DNA from: Lactococcus carnosus
GTDB lineage: Bacteria; Bacillota; Bacilli; Lactobacillales; Streptococcaceae
NCBI RefSeq assembly: GCF_006770265.1
Contig: NZ_CP017194.1
Location: 1,054,001 to 1,118,000, forward strand
Direction: 5' to 3'
Length of the DNA: 64,000 bases
The stretch's first letter is position 1, and each line of letters begins with the position of its first letter. Below the pieces are notes generated by a model, which saw only the letters and a program-made list of their open reading frames with translations, was not told the origin of the DNA and made no database searches. Below, piece after piece: positions 18,503-26,864 of the stretch. Both the position numbers and the translations under genes were made by a program.

Positions 18503-18941
18503 AATCCTTAGTAAAAGTATGTGCAAAAGCATTAAAGGCCTTTAATATCTCTTGTCGAGGGATAATACCATAAAATGTTTGACCATTTAAAACGGGTAGA
18601 AAAGGTTCCCTAACTAATAAATGTAAGATATCTTCTAGCTCATAATGTTTTTGTACCGTACAGACATCCTTATCAACTATTTCTGAAATAGGCGTTCTAT
18701 CAGATTTTTCGTAGAAAAAATCATGCTGTATTTCAAAATTAATAATATCTGTCCAGCCTAATATACCGACAAATTCATGGTCCTGGTTAATCACTGGTAC
18801 TTTAGAATACTTGTATTGACTTAACAAAATTTTAGCATGTGAGATATTATGTTCACTTAATAAAACAGCTACTTCACTTGCTGGCTTTAAAAAAGTATCA
18901 CTTTGTTGCATCAGGAAAGATTCAATATGCTTATCAATCAT
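18474..18941 (-). CDS. cbpB: CBS-domain protein CbpB (YkuL-like)
   Basis: Cytoplasmic protein of 155 residues made of two CBS modules (about 15-70 and 80-140). In Firmicutes the family binds c-di-AMP and, in the apo form, stimulates the (p)ppGpp synthetase Rel. Recognisable pieces are LLSQYKYSKVPVINQDHEFVGILGWTDI and the second module LEDILHLLVREPFLPVLNGQTFYGII. It overlaps the phosphodiesterase gene by 4 nt and the XerD-like gene by about 29 nt, within the murI-to-rluB run. Assignment to CbpB rests on length, two CBS modules and this conserved neighbourhood, not on a binding residue I can prove. Confidence 0.82.
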   Translation of the reverse strand: MIDKHIESFLMQQSDTFLKPASEVAVLLSEHNISHAKILLSQYKYSKVPVINQDHEFVGILGWTDIINFEIQHDFFYEKSDRTPISEIVDKDVCTVQKHYELEDILHLLVREPFLPVLNGQTFYGIIPRQEILKAFNAFAHTFTKDYDIIERKKD

Positions 18942-19456
18942 TGACTAGACCTCGCTAGTCTAAACTGTAAATTAGCAATTGGCTGATGTGCTAGATCCAT
19001 ATAGCTAATCACATAGGCATCTGATGTGATGTCAATCTTGGCGTACATCTTAGTCTTATATTGACCTCTTGGTTGGGCAACACTACCGGGATTTAAGCAC
19101 AGGATATCTTGCTCTATCGTAGCGATTGGCGTATGTAGATGGCCAAACAATGCAAGCTTACAACCCGCTTTTTGCGCCGCATCAGTCAACTGTGATAGGC
19201 CAAAATTAACACCATATAAATGACCATGCGTAACAAATACTTGTGCTTGATCCGCAGATATGACAAGACTTTCAGGAAATAGCGTATCAAAGTCGCAATT
19301 CCCCCTAACAACGCTAATGCCTTCCCAAATAGGATCCGTCGCATCAAGCTCTGAATCGCCACAGTGGATGATTGCACTCGCCTCATCTTGATAGGTAGCT
19401 TTTATATCTTGAATTACTTTAGATTCACCATGTGAATCACTCATAACAATTATCAT
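18938..19456 (-). CDS. Metallophosphoesterase (YfcE/MJ0936 family)
   Basis: Small phosphodiesterase of 172 residues with two metal ions. The metal-binding motifs are all present: MSDSHGE (Asp and His), HCGDSELD, VRGNCD, VTHGHLYG and FGHLHTPI. The natural substrate of this branch is not settled; members hydrolyse model phosphodiesters. It is in the conserved murI-rdgB-phosphodiesterase-cbpB-xerD-scpAB order seen in streptococci. It overlaps cbpB by 4 nt and follows rdgB by 7 nt, so it is part of the same transcript. Confidence 0.9.
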   Translation of the reverse strand: MIIVMSDSHGESKVIQDIKATYQDEASAIIHCGDSELDATDPIWEGISVVRGNCDFDTLFPESLVISADQAQVFVTHGHLYGVNFGLSQLTDAAQKAGCKLALFGHLHTPIATIEQDILCLNPGSVAQPRGQYKTKMYAKIDITSDAYVISYMDLAHQPIANLQFRLARSSQ

Positions 19457-19463
19457 AAATCCC

Positions 19464-20390
19464 TCACGATTTCTGCCAATCTGGCCATTTTGTAAGTAAT
19501 TTCTCTAGAGCAAGCGCACGATGGGATACCTTGTTTTTCTGCGCTAATGTCAGTTGTGCTGCAGTTTTGCCAGTTGCCTCATCAACGAATAAGGGATCAT
19601 AGCCAAATCCGTCATCCCCTTTTGGAATGGTTGCTATGGCGCCTAACCACTCTCCTTCAACAACAAGAGACGGTTTGTCCGGTGCTGCAACAACCAAGGT
19701 CGTATGGAATTTTGCAGTCCGTTTTTCAGGTGTTACAGCTGTACTTGCTAGCTCATGTAGGAGTTTTGCATTATTGGCTGCATCTGTCGCATGTGGGCCA
19801 GCAAATCTAGCAGACCAAACACCAGGAAGGCCACCTAGGACATCCACCATCAGCCCACTATCATCCGCAAGTACCAGCTCACCTGTTAGTTCAGAAATCG
19901 TTTCGGCTTTTAAACGGGCATTTTCTTCAAATGTCATCCCTGTTTCTGCAACGTCGGGTAACTCAGGGAAATCATTCAGGTTCTTTACAGTATAACCCAA
20001 ATGGCTAAAGAAGGCCTTAAACTCTCGTGTTTTACCTTCATTACGCGTTGCAATTAAGAGTGATTTATCTTGGGTTGTTGCTAAAGTGACCGTTTCAGAA
20101 TGTATTTGATTGCCTGCTAAGCTAACTGTTAAGGTATCGCTTAACTGATACTGATACTCTTCAGCTGTTACGTCTCTTAAGACTTGGAAAAACAAGTCAA
20201 TGATATCAGAAGGCCTTTCATCAACGGCGATTATTTTCAGACCTTGCAGTTTGGGGAAGTACTTAAAAAAGAGACTGTATAGTGGTATCTCAAGTTCATC
20301 TCCAAAGATACTTTCGATGATTAATGTTCGCTCATCAGCAAGTACATAGGCAAATATCTGTTTGGTTTCGTGCTTATATAGTTTTCTCAT
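19464..20390 (-). CDS. rdgB: XTP/dITP pyrophosphatase with N-terminal extension (RdgB/HAM1)
   Basis: House-cleaning enzyme that hydrolyses dITP, XTP and similar nucleotides to monophosphates. It has 308 residues: the HAM1 domain (about 127-308) starts [19 protein letters not shown] and contains [37 protein letters not shown] and [11 protein letters not shown], all active-site segments. The first about 125 residues form an extra domain absent from the E. coli enzyme; streptococcal homologues share it, and its role is unknown. It overlaps murI by 4 nt, so translation is coupled. Confidence 0.94.
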   Translation of the reverse strand: MRKLYKHETKQIFAYVLADERTLIIESIFGDELEIPLYSLFFKYFPKLQGLKIIAVDERPSDIIDLFFQVLRDVTAEEYQYQLSDTLTVSLAGNQIHSETVTLATTQDKSLLIATRNEGKTREFKAFFSHLGYTVKNLNDFPELPDVAETGMTFEENARLKAETISELTGELVLADDSGLMVDVLGGLPGVWSARFAGPHATDAANNAKLLHELASTAVTPEKRTAKFHTTLVVAAPDKPSLVVEGEWLGAIATIPKGDDGFGYDPLFVDEATGKTAAQLTLAQKNKVSHRALALEKLLTKWPDWQKS

Positions 20391-21181
20391 AATCTAAGTG
20401 TCCTCGATTTTACTGGTATCGCAAGCCAATTTTCGGCTATGTCGTCAAATGATTGTGCACTCGCTGTTGTATAAAAATGATGTACTTTTTTTAGTGATGT
20501 ACGCTCACGGTTTATCTCAAAATAGTTAAGCAATACTGAGATATCTCTGACACATTCAGCGCCACTATCAATCAGTTTGACTGAATCTCCCATGACATTT
20601 TGAATGATTGGTCTTAGTAAAGGATAATGTGTACACCCTAGTACCAATGTATCTACACGGTTAACCAATGGCTTTAATGTTTCATAGACGATTTTTTTAG
20701 CGACACTAGATGTGGTCTCATTTGATTCCACTATAGGTGCAAATTTAGGGCAAGCTAATGAATGGATGACCAATTCTGGAGATAATAGATGAATTTTTTT
20801 CTGATAGATATCAGATGCAATCGTCATTTCAGTACCGATAATACCAATTCTCCCATTAGTCGTGGCTTTTATGGCAGCACTAGCTCCTGGTAAAATGACC
20901 CCTAAAACTGGAATATCAAGTTGCTGTTTCACTTCTTCCCAAGCAACAGCAGTTGCCGTATTACAAGCAAAGACAATCATCTTAACATCTTTTGATAAAA
21001 GGAAATTAACTAATTCCCAAGTAAACTGCCGGATTTGACTAGCAGGCCTTGGTCCGTATGGTGCACGTCTTGAATCACCTACATAGATGACTTCTTCATC
21101 TGGTAATTGGCGTATTAATTCTTTTACGACTGTCAGTCCGCCGACACCTGAGTCTAAAAACCCTATCGGGCGATTATCCAT
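20387..21181 (-). CDS. murI: Glutamate racemase
   Basis: Cofactor-independent enzyme that makes D-glutamate for peptidoglycan. It has 264 residues. The two catalytic cysteines are Cys73 (FACNTATAV) and Cys183 (LGCTHYPLL), with Asp10 in [10 protein letters not shown]. The UDP-MurNAc-Ala regulatory extension of the E. coli enzyme is absent, as expected in Gram-positives. It heads the minus-strand run down to rluB. The RBS is GAGGTAA. A terminator-like hairpin lies just upstream of that RBS, so either the promoter is further up with partial readthrough or the hairpin ends the preceding yneF transcript. Confidence 0.96.
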   Translation of the reverse strand: MDNRPIGFLDSGVGGLTVVKELIRQLPDEEVIYVGDSRRAPYGPRPASQIRQFTWELVNFLLSKDVKMIVFACNTATAVAWEEVKQQLDIPVLGVILPGASAAIKATTNGRIGIIGTEMTIASDIYQKKIHLLSPELVIHSLACPKFAPIVESNETTSSVAKKIVYETLKPLVNRVDTLVLGCTHYPLLRPIIQNVMGDSVKLIDSGAECVRDISVLLNYFEINRERTSLKKVHHFYTTASAQSFDDIAENWLAIPVKSRTLRL

Positions 21182-21201
21182 CTAGATTACCTCACAAAAA
21201 C

Positions 21202-21226
21202 AAAAGCTGAGACACGCTCAGCTTTT
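21202..21226 (-). terminator. Hairpin between yneF and murI
   Basis: 10-bp perfect stem AAAAGCTGAG / CTCAGCTTTT with a 5-nt loop; on the minus strand it runs into TTTTGTTTTTG. It can end the yneF transcript, but it lies only about 20 nt before murI, where it could also act as a leader attenuator. Confidence 0.75.
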
Positions 21227-21361
21227 TTAGATATCTCTCTATAATTAAAGCTATACGACCTGTTGGGAGTAAATCAAAATCAGTAGTAGACATTAACCAA
21301 TATGACTGTTACTGCCTAGACATCCCAAACCATCATTTTTAGAGATACCTTATCTTAACCT

Positions 21362-21598
21362 TTATTTTTTAGTGTCAGCTTGTTTAGCAGCTGCACGAAT
21401 TTGACGTAGTACTTGTTGTACTTGTGTCTCACTCGGTTTACGGCCCATAGAACTCATCATTGTTCTAACAGCATCTTCGTTTAATGGTGGGTTTTCCATC
21501 AACATTTGCTTAACTTGGCGACGGCTAAGGAACAAGCCTCCAGCAAAGCCACCTAGGGCAGCAACAACAATTAATAAAATAGCTAGTACGATTGACAT
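21362..21598 (-). CDS. yneF: YneF family (UPF0154) membrane protein
   Basis: Small membrane protein of 78 residues with a single N-terminal helix (about 3-24, VLAILLIVVAALGGFAGGLFL) and a conserved cytoplasmic tail MLMENPPLNEDAVRTMMSSMGRKPSETQVQQVLRQI. Members are nearly universal in Firmicutes and their function is not established. It sits between lysA and murI in the minus-strand block; about 70 nt of AT-rich sequence separate it from lysA. That gap contains a single TTTACATAA half-site at 21644-21652. Confidence 0.9.
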   Translation of the reverse strand: MSIVLAILLIVVAALGGFAGGLFLSRRQVKQMLMENPPLNEDAVRTMMSSMGRKPSETQVQQVLRQIRAAAKQADTKK

Positions 21599-21667
21599 TT
21601 TTTATCTCTCTTCTTTTTGATTAGTCATTTAATTATATCAAATTTTACATAAACTGTCTATTTTCAT

Positions 21668-22915
21668 TTAGAAATCAAAGCCATCTAAAGTCGCGAAGTA
21701 ATCTGCTGCTTTTTCTGCCCGACGAATGAGGCGTGTTGTGCCGTCTGATTGAAGCAGTAATTCAGCAGAGCGTAGTTTAGCATTATACTGATAGCCCATC
21801 GAAAAACCATGCGCACCAGTATCATGGATGACTAAGGTATCACCCACAGTAACTTGGGGTAGTGCTCTTTGTTTGGCAAATTTATCGTTGTTTTCACATA
21901 ATGAGCCGACCACATCATAGACATGCGTTTCTGGAGCAGTTTCCTTTCCAGAAACACTGATATGATGATATGACCCATACATGGCAGGACGTAAGAGATT
22001 AACTGCACTCGCATCAACACCAACATAATCACGATAGGTTTTTTTCATATGTAAGACAGTCGTAATCAAATGACCGTGTGGTGCTAACATAAAACGGCCT
22101 AGCTCTGTAAAAATCTTAACTTGTCCTAGTCCATTAGGGGTAAGAACAGCTTCATAAGCCTGTCTGACACCCTCGCCAATGACAGCGATATCGTTTGCCA
22201 CCTGATCAGGTAGGTAATTGACACCAATACCGCCAGATAGGTTAATAAAGTCAAGTTCAACATCTGTAGCTGCAACGACTTCAACTGCTAACTCAAATAA
22301 TTCTTTTGCTAGAGCAGGATAGTACGCGTTTGTTACGGTGTTAGATGCAAGAAAAGCGTGGATACCAAATTTTTTAACGCCCAAGGCTTTCAAGTCTTTA
22401 AACGCCTGAATTAACTGGGACTTGGTCATACCAAATTTAGATTCCTCAGGATTGTCCATGATATCAGTCCCAAGTGAGAAGACGCCCCCAGGATTGTAAC
22501 GACAAGAGATTGTCTCAGGAATGCTTGTCACCTCATTTAAAAACGCAACATGTTCATAAGCATCCAGATTAATGGTCGCACCAATTTCTCTGGCATACTG
22601 AAATTCTTGGGCTGGTGTATTATTTGAAGAAAACATAATATCTGGGCCTTTAAACCCAAGTTTATGTGACATCAACAGTTCAATTTCAGATGCACAATCG
22701 ACACCGCAATTTTCTTCTTGCAATATTTTTAAAATAGCTGGTGTTGGTGTTGCTTTAACAGCAAAAAATTCTTTAAAACCTGGATTCCAGCTAAATGCCT
22801 TGTTAAGTGCACGTGCTTTTTCACGAATTCCCGCCTCATCGTAGAGATGAAAAGGTGTTGGATATGTTGCGACTATCTCTTCAAGTTGTGACTGATTTAC
22901 AAAAGGTACTTTCAT
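21668..22915 (-). CDS. lysA: Diaminopimelate decarboxylase
   Basis: PLP enzyme catalysing the last step of lysine synthesis. It has 415 residues. The N-terminal TIM barrel carries the PLP lysine in FFAVKATPTPAIL (Lys54) and the glycine-rich phosphate site GGIGVNYLPD (about 226-235). The C-terminal beta domain supplies GSLCENNDKFA (Cys-Glu motif of the partner active site) and DTGAHGFSMGYQYN. It is monocistronic as far as I can see; no lysine riboswitch is visible in the 85 nt upstream. Instead that stretch carries an imperfect copy of the 24-bp dyad. Confidence 0.96.
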   Translation of the reverse strand: MKVPFVNQSQLEEIVATYPTPFHLYDEAGIREKARALNKAFSWNPGFKEFFAVKATPTPAILKILQEENCGVDCASEIELLMSHKLGFKGPDIMFSSNNTPAQEFQYAREIGATINLDAYEHVAFLNEVTSIPETISCRYNPGGVFSLGTDIMDNPEESKFGMTKSQLIQAFKDLKALGVKKFGIHAFLASNTVTNAYYPALAKELFELAVEVVAATDVELDFINLSGGIGVNYLPDQVANDIAVIGEGVRQAYEAVLTPNGLGQVKIFTELGRFMLAPHGHLITTVLHMKKTYRDYVGVDASAVNLLRPAMYGSYHHISVSGKETAPETHVYDVVGSLCENNDKFAKQRALPQVTVGDTLVIHDTGAHGFSMGYQYNAKLRSAELLLQSDGTTRLIRRAEKAADYFATLDGFDF

Positions 22916-22962
22916 AGGGTCTCCTTATTTATCTTGGTTAAACTGAATTAGACAACACGTAT

Positions 22963-22986
22963 TTTACATAATTATTTCTATGTAAC
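22963..22986. repeat. 24-bp dyad element, copy 4 (imperfect)
   Basis: TTTACATAA-TTATTT-CTATGTAAC: left arm perfect, right arm 7 of 9, same 6-bp spacer. It lies between the trmFO stop and the lysA start. Single TTTACATAA half-sites also occur at 21644-21652 and 24442-24450. Confidence 0.6.
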
Positions 22987-23000
22987 TTCATCTGAAGTGA

Positions 23001-24347
23001 TTAGACTTCTAGATAGGGTTTCAAGGCTGTAAGTGCACGCTCTGCAACTGCAGTATAACGTTCTTTTTTATCACGAATACGCTCGCCTTCAAGTTCTTTG
23101 ATAATACCAAAGTTAACATTCATCGGTTGGAAGTTTTTGCTATTAGCATGTGTGACATAATAAGGTAGTGAGCCAATAGCTGTTGTTTCTGGGAAGATAA
23201 CTGACGCTTCTTCTTTAAATAATTTCGCTGCATTGATGCCTGCGACTAAGCCAGATGCTGCTGACTCTACGTAGCCCTCTACGCCGGTCATTTGACCCGC
23301 GAAAAAGAGATTCTCTTGTTTTTTAGATCTAAGTGTTTGCGTTAATAGGTTTGGTGAATCCATGTAAGAGTTACGATGCATGACGCCATATCTCACAAAT
23401 TCAGCATTTTCTAGTCCTGGAATCATTCGGAAAATACGTTTTTGTTCCCCCCACTTAAGGTGAGTTTGGAAGCCAACGATATTGTAAAGACTGGCAGCTG
23501 CATCATCTTGACGAAGCTGAACAACAGCATAAGGCACATTTGTTTCATACGTCGTACCATCGCGTTTTGTCACTGTATAGATTTCGTTTGGATTTTCAAG
23601 ACCAACTGGTTTCATCGGTCCAAATAACATCGTTTTGAAACCACGTGCTGCCATCACTTCAATCGGCATGCAGGCTTCAAAGTATTTTTCCTTTTCAAAC
23701 GCGTTTAACTCAGCAACCTCAGCTGTAACTAAGGCTTCTTGAAAGGCAGTAAACTCCTCTTTTGACATCGGGGCATTAAGATAGGCAGCTTCACCTTTAT
23801 CATAACGGGATTTCAGGTAGACCTTGCTCATGTCGATGGTACTGACATCTACGATAGGGGCAGCTGCATCATAGAAATAAAAGCCACTGCCATCGTTTAA
23901 CTCATGTATTTTATTGGCTAAGGTATCAGACGTTAAGGGTCCTGAGGCAATGACAGTAATTTCATCATCTGGGATCTCAGTCATTTCAGCTCGGATCACT
24001 TCGATTAGGGGGTGGCTAGAAATTTGTGCTGTTACATGTGCTGCAAAGCCTTCACGGTCAACGGCTAAGGCACCACCGGCAGGGACACGTGTTTCATCTG
24101 CTGACTTGATAATGATGCTATCTAGTTGGCGCATCTCTTCTTTCAAAAGACCAACAGCGTTAGTTATTGCATCACCACGCAAAGAATTTGAACAAACGAG
24201 CTCTGCAAAATCAGTTGTTTTATGTTGCGGTGTTGGCTTGACACCACGCATTTCGTAAAGCTTGACAGGGATGCCACGCTTGGCAATTTGGTAGGCAGCT
24301 TCAGAACCAGCAAGACCGGCACCGATAACATTAATATGGTTTGACAT
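23001..24347 (-). CDS. trmFO: tRNA (uracil-5-)-methyltransferase, folate-dependent TrmFO
   Basis: Methylates U54 in the T-loop of tRNA using methylene-tetrahydrofolate and FAD. It has 448 residues. The FAD-binding Rossmann motif is [22 protein letters not shown] (GxGxxG); conserved [25 protein letters not shown] and the C-terminal [22 protein letters not shown] are intact. Length and motifs match Gram-positive TrmFO; the related MnmG is longer. It is apparently monocistronic, about 85 nt ahead of lysA. No good promoter pair stands out, though the region to 24460 is AT-rich. Confidence 0.96.
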   Translation of the reverse strand: MSNHINVIGAGLAGSEAAYQIAKRGIPVKLYEMRGVKPTPQHKTTDFAELVCSNSLRGDAITNAVGLLKEEMRQLDSIIIKSADETRVPAGGALAVDREGFAAHVTAQISSHPLIEVIRAEMTEIPDDEITVIASGPLTSDTLANKIHELNDGSGFYFYDAAAPIVDVSTIDMSKVYLKSRYDKGEAAYLNAPMSKEEFTAFQEALVTAEVAELNAFEKEKYFEACMPIEVMAARGFKTMLFGPMKPVGLENPNEIYTVTKRDGTTYETNVPYAVVQLRQDDAAASLYNIVGFQTHLKWGEQKRIFRMIPGLENAEFVRYGVMHRNSYMDSPNLLTQTLRSKKQENLFFAGQMTGVEGYVESAASGLVAGINAAKLFKEEASVIFPETTAIGSLPYYVTHANSKNFQPMNVNFGIIKELEGERIRDKKERYTAVAERALTALKPYLEV

Positions 24348-24516
24348 AAATAGTTTCCTTTATAATTACTTTATTACTTCTCATTATTATAGCATATCTC
24401 TTAATCTGATACTATCGTTTGGTCTGATATGATAGCTAAGTTTTACATAAAAAAAGAGATGACCTTATCATTCTGGCCACCACTCTATTGCTAGTCATTA
24501 TACAGCATTTGCTAAC

Positions 24517-24742
24517 TTACTTTAACTCAAATGAACCGATTACTTTCCCATTATGTTTGTCATCATATTCAATCAGCTCAATCTTATAAGTAGCCTTTGA
24601 CTTATCCAAGGAACTTAAGTAAAACCAGGTCTCATACCCATCTCCTCCAAATCCAAGTGAATTCGGTGCTAACTTCACACCATTTCGATAGATAACAACA
24701 TCTGGCGTCGTACCTGGTGTTAAACTTGGTCCCTTAATATTT
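24517..24742 (-). pseudogene. Decayed 3' end of an exported or surface protein gene
   Basis: On the minus strand a frame without a start reads NIKGPSLTPGTTPDVVIYRNG, then VKLAPNSLGFGGDGYETWFY, then a lysine-rich ending LIEYDDKHNGKVIGSFELK before TAA at 24517. A TGA stop lies in frame directly upstream, and no ATG opens it. The composition is that of a folded beta-rich domain, so it looks like the C-terminal remnant of a larger protein. I do not recognise the family. It sits immediately downstream of the immunity-like gene, so it may be the relic of a neighbouring bacteriocin-related or surface gene. Confidence 0.55.
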
Positions 24743-24781
24743 CACCTGTTTTGTAGCTAGTATATTGTTAGCCTTTTTTGT

Positions 24782-25087
24782 TTAAAATAATATCGTTGAC
24801 ATCGCACCATCGGCTATCGCTTTGTCCCTGAGCTCTTTTGAATTTAACTTTAACGGTTTAACATCTGCTTGAATAAATTTATAGATAGATGTTAATTTTT
24901 CAGGAAGGTTACGGTAATTACTAGAAATATTTCGAGATAATTTTTGAACAACATCTTCATATTTCTCTTCTTTTTCCAGACTACCTGCTGCATCTAAAAT
25001 TATTTTTAACAATACATCATTTTTTATCTCAGGGTCGTTATACGCTGAATCTAAAAGCTCAAATAATTCTTTAGATTTTTTTTCCAT
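24782..25087 (-). CDS. Bacteriocin immunity protein (EntA-immunity-like)
   Basis: 101 residues, charged and helical throughout, without membrane segment or signal peptide. The pattern LFELLDSAYNDPEIKNDVLLKIILDAAGSLEK followed by helices and an amphipathic tail (VKPLKLNSKELRDKAIADGAM) fits the four-helix immunity proteins of class IIa bacteriocins, which protect the mannose-PTS receptor. No bacteriocin precursor with a double-glycine leader is visible nearby, so it would be an orphan immunity gene. It starts 44 nt after the Bce-type kinase stop with no terminator between, so it is probably the last gene of that regulatory operon. The Shine-Dalgarno is weak. Family assignment is moderate. Confidence 0.6.
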   Translation of the reverse strand: MEKKSKELFELLDSAYNDPEIKNDVLLKIILDAAGSLEKEEKYEDVVQKLSRNISSNYRNLPEKLTSIYKFIQADVKPLKLNSKELRDKAIADGAMSTILF

Positions 25088-25131
25088 ATTTTATAAATAT
25101 CTTTTCTAATTTAGTAGTTGAACTTGTATGC

Positions 25132-26100
25132 TCATAAAACGGCTATATGTTTACTAATGTGTACAGTCGTCCCTTTTTCAATCTGACTGCTAATGTGAAT
25201 ATCAAAGGCAAGTTTTTTCAAGATATCCTGAGTCAAATACAAGCCTAGGCCTGTTGATTTCTGATGTTTTCTGCCATTAAAGCCTGTAAAGCCATGTTCG
25301 AAAATTCTTGGTATATCTTCTGCTAAGATACCGATTCCTGTATCAGAAATATCGATCGAGTGGTCCAGTGTAATCGCAACACTACCTGTTTTAGTATACT
25401 TTACAGCGTTATTAATTAGCTGTTCTAAGGCAACAGATAACCACTTCTTATCACTCGTTATCTGCCAAGAACCGATGACAGAGACGGATAAATCTTTCAA
25501 AATAAATTGATTGGCATACTTTTTGATGATGACATGTACCACATCTGCTACATCAAATACCTCAAAACGAAAATCCGTTGCTGTATGTTGCAGACGTAAA
25601 TAACTTAATAAAATCGTGATATAATTATCCAGCTCAACTACTTGGTTCTCCACGTCTTGATTGGTTAGTCTATCTGTTTGCACCATTAAGTCAAGTGCAG
25701 AAAGCGGGACCTTCATTTGGTGTGTCCATAATTTTGTCAAATCAAGTAAGTCTTTATCAAAGGCTGCTAATGCTTGATATTTTTTTTGACTGTTATCGTT
25801 TAACTCAAAAATCAAGGCTTGGTAGTCCTGACCAATCCGACTTGAGTCTGGAAAGTCAGGTAAGGTTGTCACATCAACTGCTGTCAAAAACTGATGTAAG
25901 CGCATAAACTTGATATAAGCTAGCACTTGAAAAAACAAAAATACCAGAAAAGGGGTAAAGAAGGCAACCCAAAATAAGGCTAGATCGAAGCCCTCTAGGA
26001 CCAAAATTAAGGCAATCAATCCTTCTGTTACAAAAAATGCCGTTAATTCACCTGTTTTCTCCTGGATAAACCTGCCTAAAAGCTGACCATGTACTTTCAT
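25132..26100 (-). CDS. Bce-type intramembrane-sensing histidine kinase
   Basis: Sensor kinase of 322 residues. Two membrane helices (about 20-40 and 43-64) are joined by almost no extracellular loop, the mark of intramembrane-sensing kinases that read flux through a BceAB exporter. The phosphorylated His127 lies in LWTHQMKVPLSALDL; the ATPase domain has INNAVKYT, DTGIGI and TGLGLYL. Stop and start overlap by 4 nt with the response regulator. The partner transporter is encoded upstream (26865-29581). Known relatives detect bacitracin, nisin or related lipid II-binding peptides; the inducer here is unknown. Confidence 0.9.
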   Translation of the reverse strand: MKVHGQLLGRFIQEKTGELTAFFVTEGLIALILVLEGFDLALFWVAFFTPFLVFLFFQVLAYIKFMRLHQFLTAVDVTTLPDFPDSSRIGQDYQALIFELNDNSQKKYQALAAFDKDLLDLTKLWTHQMKVPLSALDLMVQTDRLTNQDVENQVVELDNYITILLSYLRLQHTATDFRFEVFDVADVVHVIIKKYANQFILKDLSVSVIGSWQITSDKKWLSVALEQLINNAVKYTKTGSVAITLDHSIDISDTGIGILAEDIPRIFEHGFTGFNGRKHQKSTGLGLYLTQDILKKLAFDIHISSQIEKGTTVHISKHIAVL

Positions 26101-26753
26101 TTCACAACATACCCCACACCTCTAACTGTATGGATCGCTTGAAAATTTAGCCCTAATAATTTTTTTCTAAGTCGACTCATATTGACATTTAGGGTATTGG
26201 CATCGATGTAAGCATCACTTTCCCAGAGTTGCTTTAAAATAGTTTGTTTATCAACGACGATACCCACTTTTTCAAATAGACTTTTTAGAATGACAGTCTC
26301 AGTTCTCGTCAAGGTAATCATCGATTGACCATCTGAAAAATTTCCTGTTAAGTCAAGCGTATAACGACCAAATACCAAGTTACTCACTTGCACTTTAGTT
26401 CTCCGCAAAAGGGCATTCATTTTAGCAATCAGCACGTCGACTGAAAATGGCTTACTGACAAAATCATCGGCTCCCATATTCATGGCCATGACTGCGTTCA
26501 TTTCGTCTGTTGCGCTTGATATGAAAATAATCGGTACTTGGCTTACTTTTCGAATTTCTGTTGTCCAATAAAAACCGTTAAAATAGGGTAGCGTAATATC
26601 CATCAAAACCAAGTCTGGTTGGTGGTCATTAATTTCAGAGGTAACGGCACGAAAATTATCTGTCGTCTGCACCTTAAATTCTGTTGCTAACCGATCATGC
26701 AATAACTTGACGATCGTGGTGTCATCTTCTACGATAAAAATTTTATCTTTCAT
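26097..26753 (-). CDS. Bce-type response regulator (OmpR family)
   Basis: 218 residues: a receiver domain with phosphorylated Asp52 (LVLMDITLPYFNG), the acidic pair Glu9-Asp10 and Lys102-type KPF (DDFVSKPFSVDV), then a winged-helix OmpR domain ending VNMSRLRKKLLGLNFQAIHTVRGVGYVVK. It overlaps the kinase gene by 4 nt. Its likely target is the perfect TNACA-N4-TGTAA box at 29714-29727 upstream of the transporter. A terminator separates the transporter from this gene, so the regulator pair has its own promoter in 26754-26830. Confidence 0.92.
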   Translation of the reverse strand: MKDKIFIVEDDTTIVKLLHDRLATEFKVQTTDNFRAVTSEINDHQPDLVLMDITLPYFNGFYWTTEIRKVSQVPIIFISSATDEMNAVMAMNMGADDFVSKPFSVDVLIAKMNALLRRTKVQVSNLVFGRYTLDLTGNFSDGQSMITLTRTETVILKSLFEKVGIVVDKQTILKQLWESDAYIDANTLNVNMSRLRKKLLGLNFQAIHTVRGVGYVVK

Positions 26754-26830
26754 AGCTCTATTTTAGCAAAAAAGTAGCCTAAAACGGTGAATAAACAGGG
26801 AATCCCAAGGGGGTAACATGACTATCTATC

Positions 26831-26853
26831 AAAAAAACACCTTGTCGGTGTTT
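26831..26853 (-). terminator. Terminator after the Bce-type transporter genes
   Basis: Minus-strand AAACACC-GACAA-GGTGTTT stem followed by a run of T residues, 12 nt after the permease stop. Confidence 0.88.
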
Positions 26854-26864
26854 GCGTTAAGCCA

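Noticed and set aside
22916-23000. Lysine riboswitch before lysA
   Set aside because: Only 85 nt are available and no L-box core is visible.
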